Source: Antedon mediterranea (taxonomy: Eukaryota > Echinodermata > Crinoidea > Comatulida > Antedonidae). Taken from it: a DNA stretch of 64,000 bases. Every line of letters begins with the position of its first letter. Positions within the stretch are counted from its first letter, which is position 1. This document shows positions 22,601 through 36,700 of this stretch, piece by piece. The DNA lies in assembly GCF_964355755.1 (NCBI RefSeq), contig NC_092677.1:12918601-12982600 (forward strand). The letters run 5' to 3'. The notes below the pieces were generated by a model. That model was given only the letters and a program-made list of their open reading frames with translations, searched no databases and was not told the origin of the DNA. The position numbers were made by a program, and so were the translations under genes.

Positions 22601-25600
22601 ATATTTGACCAAGTTGATACGGAAAGAAAGCTGAAATATCAAATACATTTTGATAAAAATAATAATAATTTCTTTTTAAAAAATACTATGATAGTCTTGA
22701 GTGCTGATTACACATCTTATAAAATAAATGATGCTGGGGATCCTGGTTTATGGACTGCACCATTTGTGAAGAGGTTGTTCTCCTTTTAAGTTATATCACT
22801 CTTCAAAGAGAGTAGGATGTTGTTATTTATCCTGTAAGCTAGGCACAAAATAGATGGTAATTATAATGTTATAGCAATATATAACTGTATTATAAATTCA
22901 ACAGTTTTTTAGATACAATTAATTCTATACATACCAAACATAAAAACAAACAAAGCATTTAAAGAGATGACCCAAAATACATGCTCTAAAAATATCAATG
23001 ATCCATCCAATCCCAGCATCCTTTCCCAAGTCAATTCTTCAGCAGCACGATCCCATTCCAATGCGTTCCAATTTAGATCGTCTGCAATAATGGAACAAAA
23101 TGAATCATAAATCTTTCCATCCATCATACTAATCCCAGAATACTCAACAAACTTTGGGAAGTTTATTATACCTGTGTATAGTAAATAAACTATTTTGTAT
23201 CAGCATTCTATTCGTCATTTAGGTGATTTCAGATGATACTTACCCGCGCCACCATTTTCTGCTGCTTCACCTTCTGCTGCTACCCCCTCTGCTGCATTAT
23301 CATCATTGTTAGCCTTTAATAAAAAAGACACGTTAAAAATAGGCTTAATCAAGTTGTCTATATTTTGTATATATATATATTAAAGCCATTATGGTGCAGT
23401 TTGCATTAAAAGATCACTTACTGCCTGCTGCGGCTGTTGCTGGTTTGCCTGGTTCTGACCCCCTATGTCAGGTTGCTGTTCGAGCCATTGAGGGCCTCCC
23501 CCATTAACCACTTGTTCTCTTAGCCACACCAAACTGATGAAGGCACACAAAGTGCATCCAACAATAAAACAACCCTGGACTATATCACTAGCTATGGCTT
23601 CACTAGAAAAAAAGAATAAAATGAATATTATAATAGCATATAATAATCGGTAAAGTGTGATAGGAATGTGCTGTGATTTGTTGCAATTTTATCTCATATT
23701 TGATTTTAAAGAAAAAAGTGAACTTACATTGAAAATATATCAGATGGTAAATTTAATATTGGTTGGATAGATCCTTGGAATAGACATTTATAGGTACAGG
23801 CTGGAAAAAAAGAGATTAAATTAAAATCATAAGTATAATTTCATGCTCGAATGTAATCTCACCCATTAATTTAGGATAAATTTACATACAAGACGTAACA
23901 TAAATCCATTGTTAATTTAATTCAAGTATAATCCCATCTTTACCAAAATTCTTAACCAGGGACCAAACTTGGTCAATACTTCTGGATCGACAAATATGAT
24001 GACATAAAAATGTGACTACCTATGGTTTCATGCAACGTATGTTGAATAGTGGTAACATTCTTGTTGCTTGTGTTTGCAAACATATGCTCCATAACTCCAA
24101 AATGTATTGTAGACGGAGAAGCATTCTATATACTTAAGTTTAGATATTTCCGAAATAAAAAGAAATTGAATGAATGTGACATCATCAATTATCACTTACA
24201 GGCAGATACTGGGACTACTCCTAACCATGCGAATGTAACAAGAGTATAATGAAGCCAGCATTTGACTGCAGTTGCTATATTCTTCAACAAGCCTTTCGCA
24301 ATGTCTTGAACCGGTAAACGAGCCGGCATGTCAGGTGCATAAACTGAAGTTTAAATAGAAAAGATAAATTACTATTAGGATTATCGTTAATATTGGAAGT
24401 TTAATTTTGTTGTCTGTTAAAAACATAGCCATTTTCTAGGCTCTAAACTTAGTGCTTTTTTTAGTTTGTAAAGTACTGGGGCCGGATTTATCAAACTTGC
24501 TTAGCAAAAAATTTTCTTAACTTTCCCTTAAATCCTTTAGTTTGCTTAAATCAGATTTATTAATATATTCTAAGCAAAAATAGTTGCTTAATTTTATCTT
24601 AAATCTAAGATGAAAAATTTTGTCTTAACTCATTTCTGCAACAGAAAAATTCTTTTTTGACAATGTCCGATAGAGTTTAGTTTTGCTAAGACAATTTGAT
24701 AATATGCTTAGATTATCTGCTTAAGTACTTCTTAAATATTTCAGCTTCAGCAAAAATATAAGCAAATATTGATAAATGCCAACCTTGGTGTAGTGGAGTA
24801 CTGCATGTGGAGCTTGGTTTATGTATGTTGTATTTTGTATAGAATTAATAATAAGTTAAGGTCTAGGGTAGTATGTGGTTGGTCTATGTATGCTACAGCT
24901 TATTATATTCTGAAGCCAAATAATATTTCTATATCCTTTAGTCCTCATTGTAATGATGTAAAACAGAGATATATAATACTAGTGTTGGAAGTTGGATAAA
25001 AAAAACAAAATTTGATAATTAATATCACTTACTCGGTGTGAAAATAAAGCGATGCTTGCACAACTCGCAATATTCTTTCTTGCTGTGTTTCAGCCATTGT
25101 ACCAAACTTATAAAAATAAAAGTAAGTCATAGGTTATTGGGTGTATCTGGTGTAAACTATCATATTGAATGAAATTTCACACTCTATTAATTTTAATGAT
25201 TCAATACTTAGAGAATCCAAGGTTTTACTGAAAACAAAAATACCATTGTTATTTTTATCTTACCAGTCTTGGTGAATATACTTGATGCTGCCAGTACAAA
25301 TACACGGATGAAATAGAGGGCGCTCATTGCTGTCGCCTGCACGGCACACCCTGCATATATCCTCTACAAAAGATACATTAATTTTTTAGTAAATCATTTT
25401 TTTTTCAAAATCAAAATGCAGTTATAACAATCAATAATTGGCAGATCATAATTTGTTTACTATAGTAATTGAAGTCAGTAATGGAACGGTAAAAAATTGT
25501 GCATGTTATTGTTAATCAATAATTATTCTGGTTGACCGTGTGTCTAATGTAACGTTTCCTATTCTATTGGCACAGTCTTTGCTGATCAACAACAGAAGAA

Positions 25601-26156
25601 ATGAATGGGTACTTTTAACAAAAAAATTGTAATCATCTACGTATTATATGAGACATCAGAATACAACGACAGGGATTATATTAGGCCGCTATCTTCCTTG
25701 TAATGTTTAGTTATATTATTTCGCAATTTAAAATTGTGCAAAATTGTACCAAAAAAATCCTTTCACTATTTAAAATTGTTTAAATCACATACATACGACA
25801 TACAATGTTTATTCATAGTTTTGGAAGAATAGCTACGTGGAAAAAATAATCTAGGCTGAAAATGACCACATGCATTCAGGGCAGGGTTAATAATAATGAC
25901 GGTGGCAGGGCAAGTAGGCTAGCACGCCGTACAAATTAATAACAAAGTCAGAGGAACAGTGAGTGAGGCCTAGCCTAGATCAAGCTATATGACTGTAAAT
26001 ATTAATATATTACTGAAATAACAACACCTGTACATAACTAAATACAATTAAACATGCTATAGAAATAATTACAAATAAAAGTACATCTGAAGGTATTTAA
26101 AACCAACATTATATTATATTAATATTACCTTCTTGTTGCGAAGTCGGTTCGTCCAT
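16623..26156 (-). CDS. MARCHF6: MARCHF6 / TEB4 (Doa10-type) ER membrane E3 ubiquitin ligase
   Basis: Twenty exons in transcription order: 26156-26129, 25363-25264, 25106-25033, 24343-24200, 23800-23728, 23602-23422, 23313-23244, 23081-22935, 22630-22491, 22283-22140, 21778-21644, 21326-21106, 20779-20642, 20401-20005, 19907-19656, 19369-19235, 18665-18576, 18279-18147, 17258-17123 and 16710-16623. All are GT-AG, phases agree, and 942 codons include the stop (human about 910). The N-terminal RING-CH has C13, C16, C30, C32, H40, C43, C56, C59. Diagnostic blocks follow: [50 protein letters not shown] and HELYTAACG. About 14 membrane helices are expected. Exon 14 codes a long Asp/Glu-rich loop (about residues 532-640). 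The family ubiquitinates ER and lipid-metabolism proteins for proteasomal degradation (ERAD). Confidence 0.97.
16778..17035 (+). repeat. Dispersed repeat B, copy 2
   Basis: Contains AAAGACTGGTCTCTCAGAGG, GATGTACTAGTACACC and TTGTTCTACCACCAGAACCA as in copy 1. Lies in the last MARCHF6 intron (16711-17122). Confidence 0.6.
17408..17480. repeat. Foldback repeat C, partial copy
   Basis: Shares GTTCTGAAAAGAACTGTTGA plus about 50 following bases with 33749-33858. Only the left half is present here. In the MARCHF6 intron between exons 18 and 19. Confidence 0.55.
17958..18096. mobile_element. Foldback element D, copy 1
   Basis: Left end AATTATTCTACTGCAGTTAC and right end CTGCAGTAGGATAACTTTGA form imperfect inverted repeats built around CTGCAGTTACTGCAG. 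Similar units at 34430-34641 and a half unit at 21824-21855. Intronic in MARCHF6, ending about 50 nt before exon 18. Confidence 0.6.
18340..18485. mobile_element. Hairpin MITE A, copy 6
   Basis: TA-flanked, 146 bp, occupying half of the 296-nt MARCHF6 intron between exons 17 and 18. The pre-mRNA would therefore contain a self-complementary stem. Confidence 0.75.
18776..18912 (-). repeat. Dispersed repeat B, copy 3 (truncated)
   Basis: Reverse orientation to copies 1 and 2: CCGTAGGTCCAGTGTACA through CCAGTCTTTGACTG. In the MARCHF6 intron between exons 16 and 17. Confidence 0.55.
19016..19205. mobile_element. TA-flanked foldback element G
   Basis: Inverted ends AAGCCTGTTTTCCTGTCAAC and the complement of GTCGACAGGAAAACAGGCTT agree over about 28 bp with few mismatches; TA lies on both sides (19014-19015, 19206-19207). 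The interior repeats GTTAACGAT-type words. No coding frame. Its right edge is about 28 nt from the MARCHF6 exon 16 splice donor. Confidence 0.7.
21402..21559. mobile_element. Hairpin MITE A, copy 7
   Basis: TA on both sides, near-consensus ends. Fills half of the 317-nt MARCHF6 intron between exons 11 and 12. Confidence 0.78.
21824..21855. repeat. Element D fragment
   Basis: A single half: AATTATTCTACTGCAGTTAC followed by TGCAGTAATTA. In a MARCHF6 intron, just upstream of exon 11 on the minus strand. Confidence 0.5.
24480..24782. mobile_element. Diverged foldback element, intronic
   Basis: Left GGATTTATCAAACTTGCTTA and right AGCAAATATTGATAAATGCC are imperfect inverted ends; TTAAGCAA/TTGCTTAA words recur throughout. 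Old MITE in the MARCHF6 intron between exons 3 and 4. No target duplication could be settled. Confidence 0.45.
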
Positions 26157-27728
26157 GTTTTACATCGCTCTTAATTTGCTTCAGAAATAGGTGGCGCTAT
26201 TCAAATTGTCATGCGTTGGGGAAGGGGGACGGGGAAGTCGAGGTTTCTTTTCATCAACATCACGATTGAAAATGAATAAAAAAAAAGAGAACCAAAAATA
26301 GTAGTAGTATAGTAATAGTATGCCTATTATCCGCGTTAGAAAATCTTGTTTTTTTGGTAAAAAATGTTTATATTTTACCGCGATTACATAACGTTTATTT
26401 TATTGTAATAAAATTATGTGTTAAACAATTTATTTCCAGTTAATATTGTTCGTACTATGTATATATATATATATATATTTTTTTTTATCTGTCAACGATT
26501 TTAACTTTTATATGAATTTTATATAATCATTGTAAATTTTTAAGCCTTTAATATATTTTATGTCATTTGAATATTTAATATTTTATGTGTTGTACTGTAT
26601 GTTTGTTTTATCGAGGGCCCTGAATGATCAGTTCTATTAGGAACTGGATAGGCTACCCTCAGTAAATATGGTAATAAAATAAAAAAAATAAAAAATAAAA
26701 TAAATAAATATGATCTAATTTTAATTCAACCATTGTTAAGTTTTTATTATTATTATTACTAGGTAATGATTACACCACATCATTTCCTAACTCTTTGAAA
26801 ACAAAGCAGCTTATTGTATTAACCTAGATTGGGGAGACTTTAGTTCAAATATCTGTTTTCTTTCCGTTTAAGAATAGTTATACTTCCTTCCTTTTATTAT
26901 TTTTATTCAGCTACTTCATCCAGGAAAAGTGACTTGACTCCATGACTAGTGAAACAACCACGAATTAACGACACAACTTATCGAAAAACGTTTCAACCCC
27001 ACACGGTGGCAGATCATATACGTTTAATAAACATTTTGAAACAGACAGTGAAAATTGGTTTATAAAGTATTAACTAATAGAAACCACTTCCAAAATATTT
27101 GATAATTTAAGTTCCTAACACATTTGAAACAGCCTGAAAATTGGTTTATAGAAGTAATATATTATTGGAAATCGCTACCATTGGTGGGGGTCTATTTTAT
27201 CTCAACTATCTATAATTTCAACCCACCGTAACACATTTTAAAACATCAGACAACTAATATTTGTTGTCATTTTTCATAAATCACAATTTAGTTGTTTTTG
27301 ACAAACCAATTAGAGAAGTAGACAATTGAGATTTGTTTTGATAACGCATCCTGAAAAAAAGTTCCGGACTTTAACTTCTCTGTTGTTGGTGGTCCTGGAT
27401 TGTTCCACTACGTAACGGCGGATTTCACCAATACACACATAAAATTTCAATTTAAATATTGTTGTATTTAAAAATGTATTATTACCAGCATTTTTAATAG
27501 AAAATTTCCTGTTACTAATAAATTAGAGATTTTATCGATAGTACACCGGTAATTGATGAGCAATTCATTTTCATCTTAGAATGATTTCATACATGAAATG
27601 GTAGAGTCTGAATTTAAGTTTATTTACTCCTTTCACGGTTGAGAGGTGGTCGTCTGCCCTGGATCCGACTTCCGTCATTTCATGGAAGTAAAAGGAAGGG
27701 ACGAACACGTATAAAGTGTTGAATCAAA
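26157..27728. other. Divergent intergenic region between MARCHF6 and the 27729 gene
   Basis: Two genes start head to head 1.57 kb apart. A stretch at about 26380-26720 ends in an A-rich AAATAAATAAATA tail and looks like the 3' end of a retroposon, with a short (TA) run near 26460. A GC-richer patch just upstream of the MARCHF6 ATG (26210-26240) may be its promoter. No TATA box is convincing. Confidence 0.45.
27682..27714 (+). other. Possible upstream ORF (10 codons)
   Basis: ATG at 27682 runs ten codons to TAA at 27712-27714, ending 14 nt before the main ATG at 27729. If the transcript begins upstream of 27682, it could lower initiation at the main start. The transcription start is unknown. 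Confidence 0.3.
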
Positions 27729-30700
27729 ATGCCTTCCAAAGTACGGCTTTCAAATGATGAGCAGTTCTGGGTTATGTGCCAAGTTAAGCATGGACTTCGG
27801 ACGGTGGACGAGGCATTGGAATTTATAAGACAAGAACATTCAAGAGATGGAGTTGAAGTAACTGATGTTGAATTGGATTATGACGCACAATACCCTACCT
27901 GTAAAGATCCACAGTACTTTGAAGAGGAGGTGAGTGCCCATTCATAGTCATTTACATTTCCTGGGGTATGGGGCCTAGCTCTTCATTCAAATACCATAAA
28001 ATATCATGATATACAGTATAGTAATTTTCTTCAGATTATATGTTTATATTTTTGTTTAAAAAAATAAAATTACTTGTTGGTTTATTAAATTAAAATATTA
28101 TTACTGTTGTGTATTAGCCACCTGTGTGGGGGAAATATGTTAATTATTGCAGATTGAAAAATGAACAATTCTTATTGGTATGTAAAGTAGGTATGGAAGG
28201 CAAGTAAAAACAAAGAAGAAAGTGTACACAGGGACTGAAAATAGAATAGAAGCATCATTCAGTCAATTCAGGATTGAAAGCTAAATAAACGAAAGTAACA
28301 ATTGGTACTGTCAACAGCACCAATGACATCATGTAGTGTGTGTTATTTTTATTTGCATCATTGACTGTGGGCTTAGTTCCTGCACCGATGATAACCGTAA
28401 GCCGCACTACTGTATGGCAATAGCCTCAACATCAACATTGTCTATTGGCACGGTCCACCATGCTGATAGCAAATACTCTAATGCAATAGAAAACAGTGGT
28501 TGACTGCAAACAAGGAATAGTATAATTTCTCTCTTCCCCGGCACGACGATAGCTTTTAATATCTCCAACGAAATTTGTTTCTAACCAGTTTTTGTATCAT
28601 CATAACCCTTAATTTGTGTGTTTCTTCTTCCTTGATTGCAAAAGAAAAGTGGATGTATGAGATGCTGTATTATATATCAGATGATTTCAGGGAATTTGTT
28701 GCACCCTGGGTCTGCTAACCTCCTTAGAAACTAATATACTCAGTTTACCATTAATTTCCTGCCGATATTGGAGTGTTTTACAAAGCTCTTCCTCATTCGG
28801 GTGTATTTTTTATAACTATATAACCTGATACCTGTTATTGAAAGATGCTCAATAACGAGTTTTAAATGGGTTGAATGGGCAAACACTTTAAGCTATGTAA
28901 CGTCACACAACATAAAGGAAATATGAATTAATTCATCTGAGATTGTTTCTCTCTATTGTAACCAGTAACCAGTAGTGTGAACTCACAGTACAATTGGCAG
29001 AAACCACTGTAGCTATAGATTGTAATATTTTCTATACATAGTTCTTTACTTAGAAAGGTGTAGAATAATCATATCTTGCAAAACTTTAACTTTGATCTAT
29101 AACTAATTTTTATGGAATCATAACTTTACCGTAATTGATTAGTGTCAATGATTAATTTATTTAATTTAAAAATATCATTAATTTCATTTAATTTCTGCCA
29201 TGTCATATCCAAATTCAAATTAACCTAAAAGATTAGTTATTATGACAATCAAATAGACATTTTAATGTCACTCAAAGAATGAAATGGAATTAAACCTTAT
29301 TAGAATAAATACATTTACAGCAAAGATAACGTGAACATACTGACATGACTTAGGAATGTTAGAATACTCCGGTACTGACTCAGGTATAAGCCTGCCCTGG
29401 AGAGTAAGCCCGACCTGTGGAGTACTGTACATTTCTGCTAATCTAAGATAAAGTTAGCAAATGGGTACTAAAAATGTTTCATAACAATATTTTAATACTC
29501 CACCAAATGTGAAGTAGTAATTTTCAAGCATGCTGCCATTTTGGACCATCTCCTAAATTTTTGACCTCTTCCCTTCCCTTAATTTTGACCTACAGTAAAA
29601 CCCCTCCTTTGGGACATCTCTATCTTTCGTTCCTGTGAAACGGACATGTTTTAACACTATGGTCAAAACCCCTATTTGGACACAACTAAATGTCCCTTTA
29701 AATATAATTCTACTGTACATTCAATACTAAAAACAATTTTTAAAATGTTTTTAAAAGTTTTATTATATTCACAATTTAGTGAATTATTAGTGAGCCCTCA
29801 AAAATCCAACAAAGTGATAACATCAAGTACATAATTATAAAACATTTGTCATCAATAACATTATTCATCATCACAGTACTAGTTACATGTTAACTAATAA
29901 CCGAGGCTTATCTGCATATAATCTGCATATACTGTATGTAGGAAGTTTCCATTTTATCATCATATACCTTTGATAATAGAGTAATCTTCAATCTAAATTA
30001 TATAAAAGGAAAAGAAAAAAATGTTATCAAGATTTTGATTTAAATAAAAGACTAATGGAAGGTATGACAACTGGAAGGAAACATCAAGATAAAGTAAGCA
30101 CTTAAAGCAGTAGTAGTTCATAAGTTCATTTTTATGCTTTTTTGAAAATAAATATTAAATTAAATTATTCAAATTTTAGAAAAAAGAAATGTCAAACAGC
30201 CAGCCGAGGGTTGAAATAGATAGTGTGTAACCATATCATTAAGACTTATATAGCACACATTATGTATACATGTCATATAAGAGTGATTGTACAATGCTAC
30301 TATATGTGACCCATATAGAACAGGGAATTTCCCTAATTTTACCTTTGCAAAATATAGGTGTTATGTTACTTATAGTCCAGGAGTATTAGACAAAAAAAGG
30401 GCCAAAGGTAGAAATAAATATGCTAAAGCTGAATTTTTCAGGATAGGTCCCCAATGTTGTCTGGAACAACATACTAAAAGTCCCCGGGTTTCCCCGTTGT
30501 GCTTCAACCTGATTGGGCCATTTTTCAAAATGGCGGCCATCTTAACATTATTGATAATAATAATAATAACAATTATAATTCTATATCAATTATAATAAAT
30601 AACAATATATATATATAATGACAATATTAACTATAGTAATGATTACTACAATTTTAAATGTAAATATGTATATGTTTGTATGATGTAATGTTTAAGCGGA

Positions 30701-33700
30701 TATTAGCCCATGATGGCATTTGCAGCTATAAAGAAATTGAAGTGAATTGAATAATCTGTAATAATATTTGATCTTTATTGCAATAATCATAATATAATGT
30801 AAGATGTAGGCTGACGGATAAAACCACAATATTTACATACAGTAATACAGTAAGATATCATACAAATATAGAACATTGAAAATAGATTGTAATCATAAAC
30901 AATAGTGTAGGAAAATAATACTAATATTAGCATGTGTTAAATGGATAAAGAGGACTGTATACTGTAATTGCTTTTGATAGAATACTATATCATAGGTAAA
31001 ACAGGGAAATCCCCTAATTCTCCCTATAGGTATGTATGTAGATCACCAAGCCACTTCAGGTTCTAGTTAAATGTTATTGGGGATGTTTCATAAAATTCAC
31101 ATTTGCTAATTTAAGTTACTGGCACCAACCATTTTTTTTACTAGTACCAGAAACCATGATATTTAGATACTGACATTTTATGAAAAAAAAACCAAACAGT
31201 ATAGCACTCAGACTAAAGCTCTGTCTACACTATCAAACTAGTTTGACAAAAAAAAGTGTGCCCAAATATATAGTGTTATACTTTAAATATGGTAGTGATA
31301 TGACATCTTCATGTCCATATATGTGCACATTTTTTGTCAAATTAGTTTGATAGTGCTGACAGAGCTTTAAACTAAGCACTTAAACTAAAACAAGCCATAA
31401 CATAACATTGTAAACAGAAGACCAACATTTTAGTAATTTTTCCCAAGAAAATTGCTTCAAATTTTGCTATAGCTATGTCAGTCATAATACTATGCAGATC
31501 ACTATACATTTCAGAACTATGCACCATTAACGATAAATGTGATGTCATCATTTACTACTCAAATTAACACTAACAAAGATTGCTATTGTCATATTTAGTT
31601 GTATCAAGTTGTCAAATTATTTAATTAAACAATTTATAGTTTATGACAGGAAATGTGATGTTTTATTAACAGGAAGTGGGATTGATTATGCATAAAATTA
31701 ACATTTGAAATTGAATAAAGTGGCACTTTAAATCAAGTAATAGACATCCTAATGTCACCTTTTTAGTTTAATGTGTACAGGAAAGTAATTCATTACTTAC
31801 TTCATTATTTAATTTGCTACATATATCTAGGCCTATATTTTTTTTACTACCAAATTTGCGGTACTTATTAATCAAACCATTGGACAAAACTACTTAAATT
31901 GAACTTTAAATTTAATCATAGAGCTAAAGTTTAAAGTATATTAAAGCATATTGACCAAAAGCTTAAACTCATTTTAATACTTAATTTTATTTGTTTTAAA
32001 CATCCTCTGTCTTTTACAGGAAAAATTAATTATAGCCATTATTTAGCTCTACTCAACTGTTGGCTGTACCTTTTACCATTTAGATACTTTATTAAATAAT
32101 TATGCTAAACTAATATTTTTACAGGAAAATTTTAGTAAATATATTAAATACAGATTGACAATACATATTTTACCATCTTGGTGACTTTTATAATAATTAT
32201 GTAATAGTTATTTTATATACTTTACCTGTTTTGATGTCACTTTTATGTATTTTAAGGAAAAATTCAGTTCATACTGGTTGTAGTCGAGAGGTTTTAACGT
32301 CTGCAGTTCAAAACTATGACTCAGTTTTGCTTGTACCTTCACAGGACAAACCCTTGTCAGCTAGCACTCTCGTAATAACAAATTTGAGTGTTGTAAAATG
32401 CTTTAGTAAGGATTTTTAACTGTGAAATTTAAAACGGTTTTGATTTGTTATAATACTATGGATTTTTAGTCTTTTCTTTGGAACATCATTTTTGGCAAAA
32501 AATGGTAAGTATCAAATATTTGATTTTTGTGTACTCATCCTAAATAGTTGTTTTCTTAAAAAAAAAAACAACTTAAAAGTACCTATAGCATGAAATTAAT
32601 TAGATATTTTTTCTTTGGTTTGTTTCCACTAGGCTTATATCTAGATATATTTAAAAAAATAGGATTCTAGATATAGGGACAATGAAAACTAAACTTAACT
32701 GCTGGTCGTATACACGGCTAAGGAAAACACCTTTCCTTAAAATTAAATTCTCCTATCTAACTGATTGCCATTGAAAGTGAAATCCTGAAGTATTTACCGA
32801 CTTAAGAATGTTGTGAGCCTTAGCTTACCTGGATAAACCGACAATAGCCTTTTTCCCTCTTAGGGAATACAAAAAACAAACAAAAACACCTTTTTAAGAT
32901 AATGGTATCATCTGTGATACTTAATTTATATCATTTATTAGACAATCCACCATCACTTGTATAGATGTCTATAAACTTATCTGTTCTCATAGCCACAAAT
33001 ACTTTATATTGCATTATATAGTATTTGTCTATATTTTCTTAACAATAACAAGTTCATGAAGATTTATCTACTAATAAAAGCTGAGGCAGCTGCTTAATGA
33101 ATGTTTTCCTTTGTTTCAAAAGTATTTGGTCAAAATATGAACTAAACATTATTCATACTCATATTAAATGAGTCAGTCCATTTACTTTGTCTCATTTTGT
33201 AAGTACTGTAGTTAAAGTAACATTACTTTATGAACTTAACCCTATGTTCTTATAACTTACTCTTAATTTTATGTATTTAATCTGCCTATTGAAACATGCT
33301 ATCATTAGTGTCAATTATTTCAATTGATAATATAACATTAACAATAGGAGCTTTCTTTTTGACAACCTAAAATTGGACCTACAAAATAAATATAATATTA
33401 TTTTACTATTCAGTATTTCTAAATGAAAATTTTAATAATGTTAATTTAATAACAATTTCTTATTATTAAATAATTAATTTGTTATTTTACATCCACAAAA
33501 TATAAGGCCAAACTAAATTGATCAATATTTGTATATATAGTTTATTCATTGGCATTAGATATCTTTTACAAAGGATAACCATATGTTTTCTGAGAATTCT
33601 TCTGATTGATTCATATGATTAAACTGTTAATTTACACTTGGTATTTATGATTCAATCTTACTAAAGTGTCCAATAGATTAACACAAGTCTTTAAATTTAG

Positions 33701-36700
33701 TTACTTGGATTACATTACAGTACTGTACTGCAGTACACAACGCATATATAGTTCTGAAAAGAACTGTTGAGTTTCTCGACATTTCAATCAATATACTTTG
33801 ATCCTCCTCAGGAGTGCTAAACGTTGAGAAACTTCAACAGTTTTTTTTTCAGAACTATTGATTTCGCCATTCAAACAATATAGTACTGTACTGTATATAT
33901 CTATTGAAAGTTTGTGGAATCTTCTTGGGGAAGGATATAGTTAAGTTACTAGTTTTATTCTTAATGATTGATTTATGAGCATGTTGTTATTTTGCAACTT
34001 ACATCTCTACTCGTCATTATTGGCATTGTGGGTTTTCCAGTCATTATTATACAAACATTGAGTTGTTAATCACTTACATTAAATACACTAGAAATCTTTA
34101 ATGAAATAATAAAACCATATGAAACTAGAATTGATAAAATTATCTGCACGTTTAAAACATTCTTTTAACTGAAGTATAGCTATAAAACTACGTAACTTCC
34201 TTTTTGTGTCCTTCAGATATGACATTAAGCTGTTGGACCTACTGTTTTCATTATACCTTGCCGACAGATGATTTCATTTCATAACTATAACTTGATGTTG
34301 TTAAATATTAGTGCTGCAGAGTTACTGATAAAATATTTTAAAAATTTATTTATTTAAAGAAAATATCAAAACAATTATTGTAGTGTTAAATATTTATAAT
34401 ACATCAAGATTTGCTGTTATTAAGGGACAATGTTAAAATAATTCTACTGAAGTTACTGCAATTTACATTTTGTTTAATACTCTTTAACCTATGCATTTGT
34501 TTAGCAATCTTTTTTGTTGTAATCATACAAGCTGTTTGTTGTATTGACTGCCTCATAGTCTTCGAAACAAAAAAAAATCGTTATTACAGTAAAAAATGTA
34601 GTTACGTCTGCAGTAAACTGCAGTAGAGTAATTTTGATATGGTATTAAAAATTGCCTGTAATAGTACTCATCATTGGCTCATCTGCAAAGCATGTGATGA
34701 ATGTATTTACAGCGATGTTACTAAGGCAACACTTTTTGATACTCGTTGTTTCCTTGTTCTACCTGTAAAGTTGAGTGATTTTGAAGAATTACCTTTGACC
34801 GAACTTTGACTTTTAAATGAACCACGAAAACCAAGAATATTTGCTATTTATATATTGATCATGACTTTGTAACTTGGATCTTATATTTTCTAATTCAATT
34901 TTTCAAACAATTAAAACTTTGTACAGGTATTTGATATCTGTTCTATATCACAGCACGTATGTTTTGAATAAATATAATTGGGTACTGTACAAATGAGTAA
35001 ATTGTTTTCTAGTGTAGAAGGGGGAGACATTTCTCTCCTCCAGGTGTGGTACACGCCCAAACTTTTCATCGCCAAACCCATTGTTTTCAAAGCAGCAACT
35101 TTGCTTTGCTATGAATTTCTCTAGCAAGATAGTTTTTCATTTCTTTTTTGCACAAACAATGTGTAAAAATTGTTGGTTATAACAAAAATTGTGTGTGCGT
35201 TGTAATATTATTATTGATAATGACCTCTACTATTTTGGTGTATTTTCGCTACCAATTAAAATCTACTTTCTAAACTCAGAAAAGGTCTTACTTCTAATTA
35301 AATAAGCCTGACCTTACCTATTAACTTAATAAACACATGAACTTTATCGAGTATCAAGAAGCTTTAAATCTGCGTTTTTATTTACAGTGGGTAAGATTTT
35401 CTAAACATGGATGCAGTATAACAATGAAAGTGCATTGGTCGTTATTTTTTAAACTGATAATATACATTTTATGTTTGTTTTTTCAAATAAAATTTTTTTT
35501 TTGTGATTGTATAATTTGGCATTTATGATACGTACTGTACAGAAACATAAATTATATATTTATTGAACTTTCAAATTTACATGGATTCAATTCATTTTTA
35601 GACTTCCTGTCGTACCGACCTAATAGTTTAATCAGCCTTTCCCATTCTTTCCTGTCTATCTGTCTTTCTTAATTTCTCCTTCTTAATTATTACATCATAG
35701 AACACCAAAATTCACATACTGTAGCATTATACAATGATTACAATTATAAAATGACAAAATAAATGTTTAAATTCAACCAAAAAAACCTGGCAGCCAATTT
35801 GACTATTTTTTTGCTTTAAATTACAGTTTTTTCAGGTAAATAAATTTTGTTCCTATCCAATTTTTGGTCAAAATTGATAACTTTTATGCGACATTAAAAT
35901 GGCATATTCAACAAAAATTTTAATAAATTATTTTGTCAAAGGGACAATACATCTTGAAGGTAATATGCATACTATGAAACAAGTTTATGAACATCATGCA
36001 CTGTGATTTTATTTCTTCGTCAATTGGGACTTTCAGATTTTCACGTTGACCATGTCGACTGCTACCCTATTACGTAAATTTATGATATGCGCATGCGCTA
36101 GGCGACTGGTACCTCAACTGGCAAATTTGAGCACTTGTTCAGTGGCATTTTGACGTTCGCTCTCTGACATGAGTACATGTACGTACGTATGACGTCATAA
36201 CACAGTAAATGTGTTGTGATGATTTTCTGAGAATGTAAAGAGAATTTCAATCAAATTATATTTGCAAACTGATTTGATTTGTATTGGTTATTTTAAATAA
36301 AGCTTGTAATAATACAGGTTATGGCCTGGACACAAGCCTTCATTCATAAAATTAAGGATCTCGGCTAGGCCTACGCTACACACTTAACCTGACCTAAGCT
36401 TGTGTACTTCCACCGGCCCAGCACGGTGGAATAGCACCACGGACGAGCATTACAAAGAGATTACAATGTCACATCCCAAGGTCATCACCTCATACTGTAC
36501 ATTCACTGGAACATCAATGTAAATGTCCAGTTAATCTAAATGTTCATATATCTGTCAACAGGAATAGTTGACTACGACCCATGTGGCCGTGACCACTGTG
36601 TGCAGCTACACTCAATCTAAAAGTTCCTATCTACTTGCTATTGACATTCTATTCATGTATTTAATAGCAAGTTTGTAAGATCTCCCTAATTTATTATTTT

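Noticed and set aside
30287-30595. 102-codon frame (+)
   Set aside because: Starts without ATG and ends in simple (AAT)n/Ile repeats; no domain signal.
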